From positions 67,297 to 131,296 of the forward strand of contig DASPIU010000023.1 of NCBI GenBank assembly GCA_035629025.1: a stretch of 64,000 nt of DNA, written 5' to 3'. Positions within the stretch are counted from its first letter, which is position 1. Every line of letters starts with the position of its first letter. Under the pieces are notes generated by a model that had not been told where the DNA came from, searched no databases, and saw only the letters and a program-made list of their open reading frames with translations. Shown here one piece after another: positions 36,968 to 44,830 of the stretch. The translations under genes and the position numbers were made by a program. This stretch comes from Stenotrophomonas_A sp035629025 (GTDB lineage Bacteria > Pseudomonadota > Gammaproteobacteria > Xanthomonadales > Xanthomonadaceae).

Positions 36968-37789
36968 ATGTCGCCAACGATCTTCCTGCTGGTGTTGCTG
37001 GCCGCGCTGTTGCATGCGGGCTGGAATGCCATCGTCAAACGCGGCGCCGACAAGTTCCTCGGCACGGTCCTGGTCACCGGCAGCGCCGCGCTGGTCTCTG
37101 CATTGGTGTTGCCCTGGCTCCCGGTTCCGGCCGCGCAGAGCTGGCCCTGGCTGGCGGCGTCGGTACTGCTTCAGTCCGGTTATTACGCGCTGATCGCGCA
37201 CTGCTATCGCACCACCGACATGAGCCTGGCGTATCCACTGATGCGCGGCTGCGCGCCCATCCTGGTGGCGGTGGCGGGGCTTGCCTTCGGCGAACACCTG
37301 CCCGCCGCGGCCTGGCTCGGTGTGGCGCTGGTGAGCGCAGGCATTCTGTGCATGACCCGGGGCGCGCGCCTGCGCCAGATGCGGTTGCCCTCGCTGATCG
37401 CTGCCACCATCGCCGTGTACACGCTGGTGGACGCGCACGGTGCGCGTGCGTCAGGCAGCCCGGTGGCCTACACCTTGTGGCTGTTCCTGCTGTCCGGCCT
37501 GCCACTGCCCTGCTGGGCACTGTGGCAGCGCCGCGCGCAGACCCTGGCCTACGCACGCGCGCACTGGCGCCTGGGTCTGGTGGGCGGGCTGGGCACCACC
37601 GCGTCCTATGCGATCGCACTGTGGGCGATGACGCGGGCGCCGGTGGCGATGATCGCGGCCCTGCGCGAAACCTCGATCCTGTTCGCCCTGTTGATTTCCG
37701 CACTGCTGCTGCGCGAGCACGTGCCACGCGTGCGCTGGTTCGCCGCGGCCCTGATCGTGGCCGGTGCAGTGGCATTGCGACTTGCCTGA
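36968..37789 (+). CDS. DMT superfamily (EamA-type) permease
   Basis: 273 aa. Nine to ten membrane helices are arranged as two EamA repeats, the pattern of drug/metabolite transporters. The phrase AYPLMRGCAPILVAV near residue 95 and YAIALWAMTRAPVAMIAALRETSILFALL near residue 215 (conserved Pro/Arg/Glu around helices 4 and 9) are typical. The substrate cannot be told from sequence. The ATG at 36968 follows the valS terminator closely; several in-frame alternatives are shadows. Confidence 0.88.
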   Translation: MSPTIFLLVLLAALLHAGWNAIVKRGADKFLGTVLVTGSAALVSALVLPWLPVPAAQSWPWLAASVLLQSGYYALIAHCYRTTDMSLAYPLMRGCAPILVAVAGLAFGEHLPAAAWLGVALVSAGILCMTRGARLRQMRLPSLIAATIAVYTLVDAHGARASGSPVAYTLWLFLLSGLPLPCWALWQRRAQTLAYARAHWRLGLVGGLGTTASYAIALWAMTRAPVAMIAALRETSILFALLISALLLREHVPRVRWFAAALIVAGAVALRLA

Positions 37790-37913
37790 GTGACGTGACC
37801 ACTGATGTGGACACACACATGCGCCACGCGCAGCTTCCGTATGACTTTTCTAATCCATAGTGCGAAAGCTGTTGACTGATCCCGCAATTGCATTGCGCCC
37901 GCGCCTGCAGAAT

Positions 37914-37928
37914 TGAGAATCGCTCTCA
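37914..37928. promoter_or_regulatory. Fur-box-like operator
   Basis: TGAGAATCGCTCTCA is an inverted repeat with 5-bp arms. It matches the 7-1-7 Fur model TGATAAT-N-ATTATCA at 10 of 14 positions, and the half TGAGAAT is common in iron-box sites of this family. It lies 27 bp before the first gene of the flavin cassette. A direct repeat ATCCATAGTGC occurs at 37853-37863 and again at 37928-37938, touching the operator. Confidence 0.6.
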
Positions 37929-37954
37929 TCCATAGTGCAAGGGTGGGATCACAG

Positions 37955-38845
37955 ATGAGGACAGCAAAGACAGTTGCATGCCTGTTTGCATTGGCCTGGG
38001 CGGCGCCCGCATTCGCCGACGAAGCGCTGCTGGGTTACCTGCGCGGCGCCGAGGTGTTGCCCAAGGGCACTTCCGAGCTCTACACCAAGTGGACCTCGCT
38101 GCGGGACAAGGGCATGGGCAGCTATCAGGCCTACGACGGCACCCTCGATTACGAGTACGGCGTCACCGACAAGTTCAGTGCGGTGGCCGGACTGGAAATG
38201 CTCAGCATCGACAGCAAGGGCTTGCTGATCGAGGCTTACGTGCCAAAGGACCGCAACCTCAGCCTGCGCCCCTCCGGCTTCACTGTCGCCGGCAAGTACA
38301 ACTTCCTGCAGCCGGCGCTGGCGCCGATCGGCCTGGCCGCGCGCGTGGAGATGGGCTACGGCTGGATCGACAAGTTCTCCGGCCAGCGCAAGGACACGCT
38401 GTGGACGCGCCTGGACCTGCTGGCACAGAAGTATTTCCTGGACGGGCGGGTGTCGTGGATCAGCAACCTCGGGATGGAAGCGGCCTATGCCTACCGCGCG
38501 GCGGTCAAGGGCATACCCGAGGGGTTCGACTGGCCGGTCAACGCGGAGATGGAAATCGAACTGCTGCTCGGCACCGGCGTGTCCTACCGCTTCGCGCCGA
38601 ACTGGTCGGCGGGCGTGGAAGCGTTGTACGAAACCGAGTTTGAAACCCAGGTCAACCAGGAGCGCTGGTCGTTCATGGCCGGTCCGACGCTGCACTACGG
38701 CGGCAAGAAATGGTGGGCCACCTTTACCTACCTGCCGCAGTGGCGTGGCGGTGGCCTGAAGTATGCCGGCCAGACCAACACCCGCTTGCACCTGATCGAG
38801 AAGACCAAGCACGAAGCCCGCCTGTGGGTGGGCCTCAACTTCTGA
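37955..38845 (+). CDS. Exported, probably outer-membrane beta-barrel protein (DUF6662-like)
   Basis: 296 aa. A signal peptide covers residues 1-21 (MRTAKTVACLFALAWAAPAFA). The mature part is rich in alternating aromatic/polar strands (YTKWTSLRDKG, LDYEYGVTDKFSAVAGLEM, VSYRFAPNWSAGVEALYE) and ends in ...HEARLWVGLNF with a C-terminal Phe, the outer-membrane insertion signature. I believe it matches the DUF6662 family but cannot confirm this. The ATG at 37955 gives a normal signal peptide and has GGTGGG upstream. First of four closely packed genes behind a Fur-like site, it may be the outer-membrane part of the flavin system or a metal/ligand channel. Function unknown. Confidence 0.8.
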   Translation: MRTAKTVACLFALAWAAPAFADEALLGYLRGAEVLPKGTSELYTKWTSLRDKGMGSYQAYDGTLDYEYGVTDKFSAVAGLEMLSIDSKGLLIEAYVPKDRNLSLRPSGFTVAGKYNFLQPALAPIGLAARVEMGYGWIDKFSGQRKDTLWTRLDLLAQKYFLDGRVSWISNLGMEAAYAYRAAVKGIPEGFDWPVNAEMEIELLLGTGVSYRFAPNWSAGVEALYETEFETQVNQERWSFMAGPTLHYGGKKWWATFTYLPQWRGGGLKYAGQTNTRLHLIEKTKHEARLWVGLNF

Positions 38846-38855
38846 GGGCCGTGTC

Positions 38856-39383
38856 GTGGACCCACGTCATCTGAGCTGGTTCACCGGAGCTGTCGCGTGC
38901 ATTGCCGCGCCAGCGTTCGCAACCACGTACTTCAGCGTCGAGGAGGCGCAGCAGGTGTTGTTCCCGCAACAGGTGCTGATCGCCGCCAACGCCACCCTGG
39001 CCGATGCGCAGGCACGCAGCGTGGAGGCCGCCAGTGGGGTGCGGGTGCGCGAGCGCAACGTGCAACGCTGGCGCGCCGCCGACGGCGGCTGGTTCTATCT
39101 GGACCAGGTGATCGGCAAGCACGAGTACATCACCTACGCGCTGGCGCTGGATGCCACCGGCGCGGTCCGCGGCCTGGAGATACTGCGCTACAACGAGAGC
39201 TACGGGCAGCAGGTACGCAATCCGCAGTGGCGCGCGCAGTTCACCGCCAAGCGCAATGGCGACACGGTGCGGCTGGCCAAGGACATCGTCAATCTGTCCG
39301 GGGCAACGCTGTCGTGCCGCAATCTGACCGACGGCGTTCGCCGCCTGCTCGCCACCCACGCCGTGCTTGCTGCCGGTGGCTGA
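38856..39383 (+). CDS. Exported FMN-binding protein
   Basis: 175 aa, GTG start at 38856, ten bases after the previous stop. A signal-like N-terminus (residues 1-22, AAPAFA) precedes an FMN-binding domain. The flavinylation motif is SGATLS at 148-153; by family knowledge FMN would be joined through a phosphoester to Thr151 by ApbE, whose gene follows directly. Tyr/Trp-rich patches (GGWFYLDQVIGKHEYITYAL) precede the domain core. The protein probably carries electrons in the periplasm. It overlaps apbE, so translation is coupled. Confidence 0.88.
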   Translation: MDPRHLSWFTGAVACIAAPAFATTYFSVEEAQQVLFPQQVLIAANATLADAQARSVEAASGVRVRERNVQRWRAADGGWFYLDQVIGKHEYITYALALDATGAVRGLEILRYNESYGQQVRNPQWRAQFTAKRNGDTVRLAKDIVNLSGATLSCRNLTDGVRRLLATHAVLAAGG

Positions 39384-40224
39384 GCCAATACGCTGGCTGC
39401 AACGCGCGCGTCCGTTGCTGGGCACCGTGGTCAGCATCCGCGTCCCCGACGCTGATGGTGCGGAAGCCGCCATAGTCGCCGCGTTCGCCGAAATCGCGCG
39501 GCTGCAGGATGAGCTCAGTGCGCACGCCGCCGACTCGGCACTGGCCCACCTCAACGCCCACGCACACCTGCGGGCACAGCCGCTGCACGGTGCGCTGGGA
39601 CGGGTGCTGCGTGCGTCACTGGCGCTGGCGCGAGCCAGCGATGGGCAATTCGATCCGTCGGTAGGCGGCAGGCTGGTCGCCAAGGGGATGCGACCACGTC
39701 CCGCCGGCATCCGCGCCGACCCGCGCGCCAGCTGGCGCGATATCCGCGTGCACGCCGGCTGCGTGCAGTTCCAGCGCCCGCTGTGGCTGGACTTCGGCGG
39801 CATCGCCAAGGGGTATGCCGTGGACCGTGCGCTGCGGGTGCTACGGATGCGGGGCGTACGCATTGCCTGCATCTCTGCCGGCGGCGACCTGCGCCTGGCC
39901 GGAACCCGCGAAGTGCTGAGCGTGCGCGATCCGCGCGATCCAGGCCGCTCGTGGCCCGTCGCGCAACTGGCCGATGCGGCTGCCGCCACCAGCGCCGGCA
40001 GTTTCAGCCGCCGCGCCCGCGACGGCGAACTGTTCGATCCACGCAGCGGCCGCGTGCTCGGCCGGCATTGTTCGGCCACCGTCATTGCGCGCCGCGCGAT
40101 CTGGGCAGACGCGCTGACCAAGGTGGTGCTGGCCGCGCCGCGCGGAAGCGTGCCGCTGCTGCGGCGCCTGGGTGCCGAGGCGCTGCTGCTGGATGGGCGC
40201 GGCGGCCGGCACTACCTGTCCTGA
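39376..40224 (+). CDS. apbE: FAD:protein FMN transferase ApbE
   Basis: 282 aa from GTG 39376; a TTG at 39367 is an alternative. ApbE splits FAD and attaches FMN to a Thr of exported acceptor proteins. Motifs seen are LLGTVVSIRV at the N-terminus, FDPSVGG, DFGGIAKGYAVDRA, ISAGGDLRLAG and TSAGSFSRR followed by DPRSGR, then ATVIARRAIWADALTKV. No lipoprotein signal is apparent, so the enzyme may act from the cytoplasm side or be exported without an obvious leader. Its acceptor is almost certainly the overlapping upstream gene. Confidence 0.94.
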   Translation: MAEPIRWLQRARPLLGTVVSIRVPDADGAEAAIVAAFAEIARLQDELSAHAADSALAHLNAHAHLRAQPLHGALGRVLRASLALARASDGQFDPSVGGRLVAKGMRPRPAGIRADPRASWRDIRVHAGCVQFQRPLWLDFGGIAKGYAVDRALRVLRMRGVRIACISAGGDLRLAGTREVLSVRDPRDPGRSWPVAQLADAAAATSAGSFSRRARDGELFDPRSGRVLGRHCSATVIARRAIWADALTKVVLAAPRGSVPLLRRLGAEALLLDGRGGRHYLS

Positions 40225-40233
40225 GCGGGCCGC

Positions 40234-40752
40234 ATGCCACGCTGGATGCGACGCCTGGTCTACGCGGTCTTTGGTGTGTGCGCGGGCAGCGGCGTGCTCT
40301 GGCTGGTGTATCGCTACGCGGTGCCCTATCGCGATGCATTCGGACCGGCGCCGCATCCGCTGCTGCGGCACTGGCTGGCCCTGCATGGCGCCAGTGCCCT
40401 GGGCATGGCGGCGATTCTCGGCCTGCTGTGGCTTCCGCATGTGCGGCCGGGTTGGCGCAACCGCCGCAATCACCGCAGCGGCAGCGTCCTGCTCGCCAGC
40501 TTGCTGGTGCTGGCAGCCAGTGGCTGGGGCCTGTACTACCTGGGCAATGAAGGCGTCCGCGCCTGGCTGGCCAGCGCGCATTGGATACTGGGCCTGGGCG
40601 TGATCATCGCCCTGCCCTGGCATGTATGGCGCGGGCGTCGGCGCGCGCGCCTCAACCCATCCCCTCGAACGCCAGCTCCATCGCCATCACCAGCGCATCC
40701 TCGCGGCCGTTCTGCGCCGGGTAATAACGCGGACGCCGGCCAATCTCGTTGA
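40234..40752 (+). CDS. Four-helix, His-rich membrane protein, probable cytochrome b-like electron donor
   Basis: 172 aa. Four membrane helices lie at about 7-26, 48-68, 83-102 and 112-132. Helix 2 region carries His51 and His69, helix 4 carries His116 and His130; paired histidines 14-18 apart on two helices are the classic layout for two b-type hemes. This resembles the membrane cytochromes (DUF4405-like) found beside FMN-binding/ApbE genes, so I infer it feeds electrons from the quinone pool to the FMN protein. The last ~35 residues are Pro/Ser-rich and overlap the 3' end of rimI on the other strand by 101 bp. Confidence 0.75.
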   Translation: MPRWMRRLVYAVFGVCAGSGVLWLVYRYAVPYRDAFGPAPHPLLRHWLALHGASALGMAAILGLLWLPHVRPGWRNRRNHRSGSVLLASLLVLAASGWGLYYLGNEGVRAWLASAHWILGLGVIIALPWHVWRGRRRARLNPSPRTPAPSPSPAHPRGRSAPGNNADAGQSR

Positions 40753-41134
40753 AGCCTTCGGAGTGATACAGCGCCACGGCCGCGGCGTTGGAAGGACGCA
40801 CTTCCAGGAACACGCGCCGTGCGCCGCGCTCGCAGGCCAGCCGCACCAGCGCACGCAGCAACAGGCGGCCGTGCCCGCGCGACTGCAGCGCCGGGTCCAC
40901 GCAGACATTGAGGATATGCGCCTCGTCGGTGGCGAGGCTGAGCATGCCGTAGCCCACCAGGACGCCGTCCTGCTCCAGCACCCGCCCTGGGTAGCCGGCC
41001 TGCAGGCAGTCACGGAAGATGCCGCGCGTCCACGGGAACGGATAGGCGCGGCGCTCGACTTCCATCACCGTGTCGATATCTTCTTCGCGCATCGGCCGCA
41101 GGCTGGCCGGCGCCGGCGCACTCAGCGCGCTCAT
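40652..41134 (-). CDS. rimI: Ribosomal protein S18 alanine N-acetyltransferase RimI
   Basis: 160 aa, GNAT fold. RimI acetylates the N-terminal Ala of ribosomal protein S18. The N-terminal segment LRPMREEDIDTVMEVERRAYPFPWTRGIFRDCL is typical (shown only in part: the FPWT element binds the substrate peptide). The acetyl-CoA loop is LQSRGHGRLLL and the C-terminal half has AAAVALYHSEGFNEIGRRPRYY in pieces. The ATG at 41134 overlaps the upstream gene's stop (ATGA). The order holD-rimI is the same as in E. coli. Confidence 0.93.
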   Translation of the reverse strand: MSALSAPAPASLRPMREEDIDTVMEVERRAYPFPWTRGIFRDCLQAGYPGRVLEQDGVLVGYGMLSLATDEAHILNVCVDPALQSRGHGRLLLRALVRLACERGARRVFLEVRPSNAAAVALYHSEGFNEIGRRPRYYPAQNGREDALVMAMELAFEGMG

Positions 41135-41580
41135 GGCCGTGACTTGCCCTGCTTGCGCAATGCGCGCAGCTGCGGCCACAGCGCGCGCTTGGCCCGCGGG
41201 TTGGCGCGCAGTTCGGCCAGTGGCCAGGTGCCCATCAGTGTCTGCGTGGCCGGATCATTGGGGTTCAGACCGGAGGCGCGCAGCAGCGCGATCTGCAACC
41301 GGTCCGGCATGCCGGGACGGCCACGGCGCGGCGGCGCGCTTGTGGCCTCGGCGGCTTGCACATGATCGCTGCCCGCTGGCATGCGCGTATCCGGCGCCGC
41401 GGGCGCCTGGCGCCGGACGGGTGCGCTGTCGACCGCTGCGCGTGGCGCCTCGGCGAGTGCAGCGGCTTGCGGCACGACCGCTTCCACTTCCAGGGTGCGG
41501 TCCACGTACACGACATGGCCCAGCGCCTGCAGCCACGACAGCTGTTCGCTCGACCACGGCATGCCGGCCGCATCGCTCAT
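41131..41580 (-). CDS. holD: DNA polymerase III psi subunit (HolD-like)
   Basis: 149 aa, easily left as hypothetical. The C-terminal block L-RANPRAKRALWPQL (residues 123-138) closely matches the E. coli HolD block LRANPTARAALWQQI. The N-terminus (SEQLSWLQALG, 11-21) parallels the E. coli start (WQLQQLGI), the part that contacts chi and the clamp loader. The middle (35-90) is Ala/Pro-rich and variable. It overlaps rimI by ATGA exactly as holD precedes rimI in E. coli. Psi bridges chi (holC, 33537-33962) to the gamma complex. The start at 41580 overlaps the pssA stop. Confidence 0.82.
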   Translation of the reverse strand: MSDAAGMPWSSEQLSWLQALGHVVYVDRTLEVEAVVPQAAALAEAPRAAVDSAPVRRQAPAAPDTRMPAGSDHVQAAEATSAPPRRGRPGMPDRLQIALLRASGLNPNDPATQTLMGTWPLAELRANPRAKRALWPQLRALRKQGKSRP

Positions 41581-42353
41581 GCCGGCGACTCCGGTGCCTT
41601 GCGCCAGCGCCGCCACAGCCACATCACCGGACCGGACAGCGCATAGACCACGCCGATGACGAACAAGGTCCGCGGCGGGTCGATGAACACCACCGCCAGC
41701 ACGATCGCCATCACCGCCAGTGAGATGAACCGCACGCGGTCCGCGCGCGGCCCCTTGTCGCCGCCCTTGAAGCTCCAGAAACGGATGCGGCTGACCATCA
41801 GCAGGGCCGCCAGCAGGGTTACCGCCAGCGCGACGTAGCGCAGTTCGTCGCCGCTCCAGCCGAGGTTGCCATCGGCGAACGCCCAGACGAACGACATCAT
41901 CAGCCCCGCCGCCGCCGGGCTGGCCAGGCCGATGAACCAGCGCTTGTCGACCACCCCGACCTGGGTATTGAAGCGCGCCAGGCGCAAGGCCGCGCAGGCC
42001 GCATACAGGAAGGCCACCGCCCAGCCGACCCGGCCCATGACGTTGCCGTCGAACTTCAGTGCCGACAGCGACCAGTGGTACATCACCAGGGCCGGCGCCA
42101 TGCCGAAGCTGACCAGGTCAGCCAGCGAGTCGTACTGCACGCCAAAGGCACTGCTCGTGCCGGTCAGGCGCGCCACCCGGCCGTCCAGGCCATCCATCAC
42201 CGCGGCCACGAACACCGCGATGCTGGCCTGCACGAACTGCCCGTTGGCCGCGGCAATGATCGCGTAGAAGCCGGAAAACAGCCCGGCGGTGGTGAACAGG
42301 TTCGGCAGCAGGTAGATGGTGCGCGAACGCGGCGGGGGTCGGGTTTCTTCCAT
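41577..42353 (-). CDS. pssA: CDP-diacylglycerol--serine O-phosphatidyltransferase
   Basis: 258 aa. It makes phosphatidylserine from CDP-diacylglycerol and serine, the route to phosphatidylethanolamine. The CDP-alcohol phosphotransferase signature is MDGLDGRVARL...YDSLAD (DGxxAR-x8-G-x3-D-x3-D, residues ~54-77). About seven to eight membrane helices follow. It starts MEETRPPPRSRTIYLLPN. It is first in an operon with holD and rimI, each joined by a 4-bp overlap. Confidence 0.94.
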   Translation of the reverse strand: MEETRPPPRSRTIYLLPNLFTTAGLFSGFYAIIAAANGQFVQASIAVFVAAVMDGLDGRVARLTGTSSAFGVQYDSLADLVSFGMAPALVMYHWSLSALKFDGNVMGRVGWAVAFLYAACAALRLARFNTQVGVVDKRWFIGLASPAAAGLMMSFVWAFADGNLGWSGDELRYVALAVTLLAALLMVSRIRFWSFKGGDKGPRADRVRFISLAVMAIVLAVVFIDPPRTLFVIGVVYALSGPVMWLWRRWRKAPESPA

Positions 42354-42499
42354 CCGTGCAGTTTAGAGGGAGTCGGCAGCCAGGGCGAACTGGCCGCGTC
42401 ATGCGTGCGGCCGGGCCCGGCCTGGAGCGAGGCGACTTGTCAGTGACGCCCGCCAGTGCTGCAATCGGCCCCGGGGATTCACCCTGGGGAAAGACCATC

Positions 42500-42880
42500 A
42501 TGCGATTGACCACCGGCCTGTGGGGCCTGCTACTGCTGGCCGGGACCGCCGGCGCCGCGGACCTTTACAAGTGGAAGGACGCCAACGGCGTCACCCATTA
42601 TTCCGAGCGCCCGCCCAGCGGCCAGAAGTACGAAGCCCGGCGCATCGACAACCGCGGCGACCTGGCCGTGGAGGAAACCGACGCGGCCACGCCGGCCGAG
42701 CCGCCGCGCTGCACCCAGGCCCGGCAGAACCTGCAGGCGCTGAGCAGCGACCGCCCGGTCATGCAGGACACCGACGGCGACGGCAAGCCCGACGCCAAGC
42801 TCGACGACAGCCAGCGCGAGGTACAGCGCAACCTCGCCGATGCGGCGGTGAAGGCGTACTGCCCGGCCGCCGGCAACTGA
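42500..42880 (+). CDS. DUF4124-domain exported protein
   Basis: 126 aa. A signal peptide (residues 1-19, LLLLAGTAGA) is followed by the DUF4124 core LYKWKDANGVTHYSERPP, a short beta-rich domain frequent in xanthomonads and of unknown function. The C-terminal half is Asp/Gln-rich with DTDGDGKPDAKLDD, which looks like a single calcium-binding loop. The ATG at 42500 is chosen for the signal peptide; AAAGA precedes it. It stands alone between pssA (divergent) and proS. Confidence 0.88.
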   Translation: MRLTTGLWGLLLLAGTAGAADLYKWKDANGVTHYSERPPSGQKYEARRIDNRGDLAVEETDAATPAEPPRCTQARQNLQALSSDRPVMQDTDGDGKPDAKLDDSQREVQRNLADAAVKAYCPAAGN

Positions 42881-42978
42881 GGCAATACCGACGCCAAGGG
42901 GGGCCTGCGCCACGGCGCAGTCCCTTTCGGCGGCGCGGGCAGGCAAAATAGCGCCTTTCCGCTCCTGCGAACCCGCCG

Positions 42979-44676
42979 ATGCGCCTGTCCCAGTTCCACC
43001 TGCACACCACCAAGGAAACCCCGGCCGACGCCGAGCTGGTCAGCCACCAGCTGATGCTGCGCGCCGGCATGATCCGCAAGCTGGCCGCGGGCCTGTACAC
43101 CTGGTCGCCGCTGGGCCTGCGGGTGTTGCGCAAGGTCGAGAACGTGGTGCGCGAGGAAATGAACCGCGCCGGTGCGGTGGAACTGCTGCTGCCGACCATC
43201 CAGCCGCGCGAGCTGTGGGAAGAAAGCGGGCGCTGGGAGAAGTTCGGTGCCCAGCTGCTGAAGATCAAGGACCGCAAGCAGGCCGACTACTGCTATTCGC
43301 CGACCGCCGAAGAGGCGATCACCGACTATGCGCGCCAGGAACTGAGCAGCTACAAGCAGCTGCCGGTGAACTTCTATCAGATCCAGACCAAGTTCCGCGA
43401 CGAGATCCGCCCGCGCTTCGGCGTGATGCGCGCGCGCGAATTCCTGATGAAGGACGCCTACTCCTTCCATCTCACGGACGCCGACCTGGTGCGCGAGTAC
43501 GAGAACATGAAGGCGGCCTACGTGCGCGTGTTCACCCGGCTGGGCCTGGAATTCCGTGCGGTACAGGCCGACTCCGGCGCCATTGGCGGCGACGCCTCGC
43601 AGGAATTCCACGTGATTGCCGAGTCCGGCGAGGATGCATTGGCCTTCTCCACCGGTTCGGACTACGCCGCCAACGTCGAGGCCGCCGTGGCCGCCGAACC
43701 GGCGCCGCGCCCGGCCGCCAGCGAAACGCTGCGCAAGATCGACACGCCCACGCAGAAGACCTGCGAGGACGTGGCCGCACTGATGGGCATCGCGCTGCAG
43801 CGCACGGTCAAGTCGGTGGCGGTGGTGAGCGAGGATGGCGCCTTCGTGCTGGTGCTGGTGCGCGGCGACCACGCGGTCAACGAGATCAAACTGGGCAAGG
43901 TCGCCGGCCTGGCCGGTTATCGCATGGCCAACGAGGGCGAGATTGCCGAACACCTGGGCAGCGAGCCCGGCTTCCTCGGCCCGCTCAATCCGCGCAAGCC
44001 GATCCGTGTGGTCGCCGACCGCGAGGTAGCGGCGATGGCGGACTTCGTCGTCGGCGCCAATGAGGCTGGCTTCCATCTCGCCGGCGTGAACTGGGGTCGC
44101 GACCTGGCCGAGCCGGAAACCGTCGCCGATATCCGCAACGTGGTCGACGGCGACCGTGCCGCTGACGGCGGACAGATCCGCATTGGCCGCGGCATCGAAG
44201 TGGGCCATGTGTTCCAGCTGGGCTCCAAGTATGCGCAGGCCCTGGGCGCCACCGTGCTCGACGAAAACGGCAAGGCCGCCACGCTGAGCATGGGCTGCTA
44301 CGGCATTGGCGTTTCGCGCATCGTCGCCGCGGCCATCGAGCAGAACCACGACGCGGCCGGCATTATCTGGCCGGCGCCGATGGCGCCGTGGCAGGTCGCG
44401 GTGTGCGTGATCAACCCGAAGAATGATGCCGGCGTGGCGCAAGCGGCGCAGGCACTGCTCGACGAGCTCCTGGCCGCGGGCCTGGATGCGGTGCTCGATG
44501 ACCGTGGCCTGCGCCCGGGCGCAATGTTCGCCGACATCGAGCTGATCGGCATTCCGCACCGGGTCGTCGTCTCCGAGCGCGGCCTGGCGGCCGGCACGTT
44601 TGAATATCGCGCACGCAATGCGGACGCGGCGGAAAACCTTGACCGCGCCACGCTGCTTTCGCGTCTGCAAGGCTGA
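42979..44676 (+). CDS. proS: Prolyl-tRNA synthetase (bacterial type with editing domain)
   Basis: 565 aa, class II synthetase. Motif 1 is near KVENVVREEMNRAGAVELLLP, motif 2 TKFRDEIRPRFGVMRAREFLMKD (both abbreviated here), and motif 3 lies in MGCYGIGVSRIVAAAIEQ. The INS editing domain that hydrolyses Ala-tRNA(Pro) occupies about residues 225-390. The C-terminal anticodon-binding domain contains LIGIPHRVVVSERG. Length matches the long bacterial form. A perfect hairpin follows 49 bp after the stop. Confidence 0.97.
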   Translation: MRLSQFHLHTTKETPADAELVSHQLMLRAGMIRKLAAGLYTWSPLGLRVLRKVENVVREEMNRAGAVELLLPTIQPRELWEESGRWEKFGAQLLKIKDRKQADYCYSPTAEEAITDYARQELSSYKQLPVNFYQIQTKFRDEIRPRFGVMRAREFLMKDAYSFHLTDADLVREYENMKAAYVRVFTRLGLEFRAVQADSGAIGGDASQEFHVIAESGEDALAFSTGSDYAANVEAAVAAEPAPRPAASETLRKIDTPTQKTCEDVAALMGIALQRTVKSVAVVSEDGAFVLVLVRGDHAVNEIKLGKVAGLAGYRMANEGEIAEHLGSEPGFLGPLNPRKPIRVVADREVAAMADFVVGANEAGFHLAGVNWGRDLAEPETVADIRNVVDGDRAADGGQIRIGRGIEVGHVFQLGSKYAQALGATVLDENGKAATLSMGCYGIGVSRIVAAAIEQNHDAAGIIWPAPMAPWQVAVCVINPKNDAGVAQAAQALLDELLAAGLDAVLDDRGLRPGAMFADIELIGIPHRVVVSERGLAAGTFEYRARNADAAENLDRATLLSRLQG

Positions 44677-44724
44677 TTCCGGTTCAATCCGAACCCAACG
44701 GTAATCCCCGGAAATATGTCAGGA

Positions 44725-44751
44725 AAATCCGCCCGATATTCGGGCGGATTT
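44725..44751 (+). terminator. Perfect hairpin after proS
   Basis: AAATCCGCCCGA, loop TAT, then TCGGGCGGATTT: a 12-bp perfect stem. There is no T-run beyond the two or three T of the arm, so termination is probable but not certain. Its right arm overlaps the -35 of the H-NS-like gene. Confidence 0.65.
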
Positions 44752-44779
44752 GTAAACCGACATATTCAGACTTTATGAT
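44750..44779 (+). promoter_or_regulatory. Promoter of the H-NS-like gene
   Basis: TTGTAA (44750-44755), an 18-base spacer, then TATGAT (44774-44779; five of six consensus bases). This is the best sigma70-type promoter I find in the window; the leader would be about 45 bases. Confidence 0.6.
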
Positions 44780-44830
44780 CGGCCCAGGGCCACGGATCGG
44801 CTACTTTCCCTTCCCAGCTCTGGAGTCGCG

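Noticed and set aside
40622..41365. Plus-strand frame over rimI and holD
   Set aside because: Antisense shadow of rimI/holD, which have family motifs and ATGA couplings.
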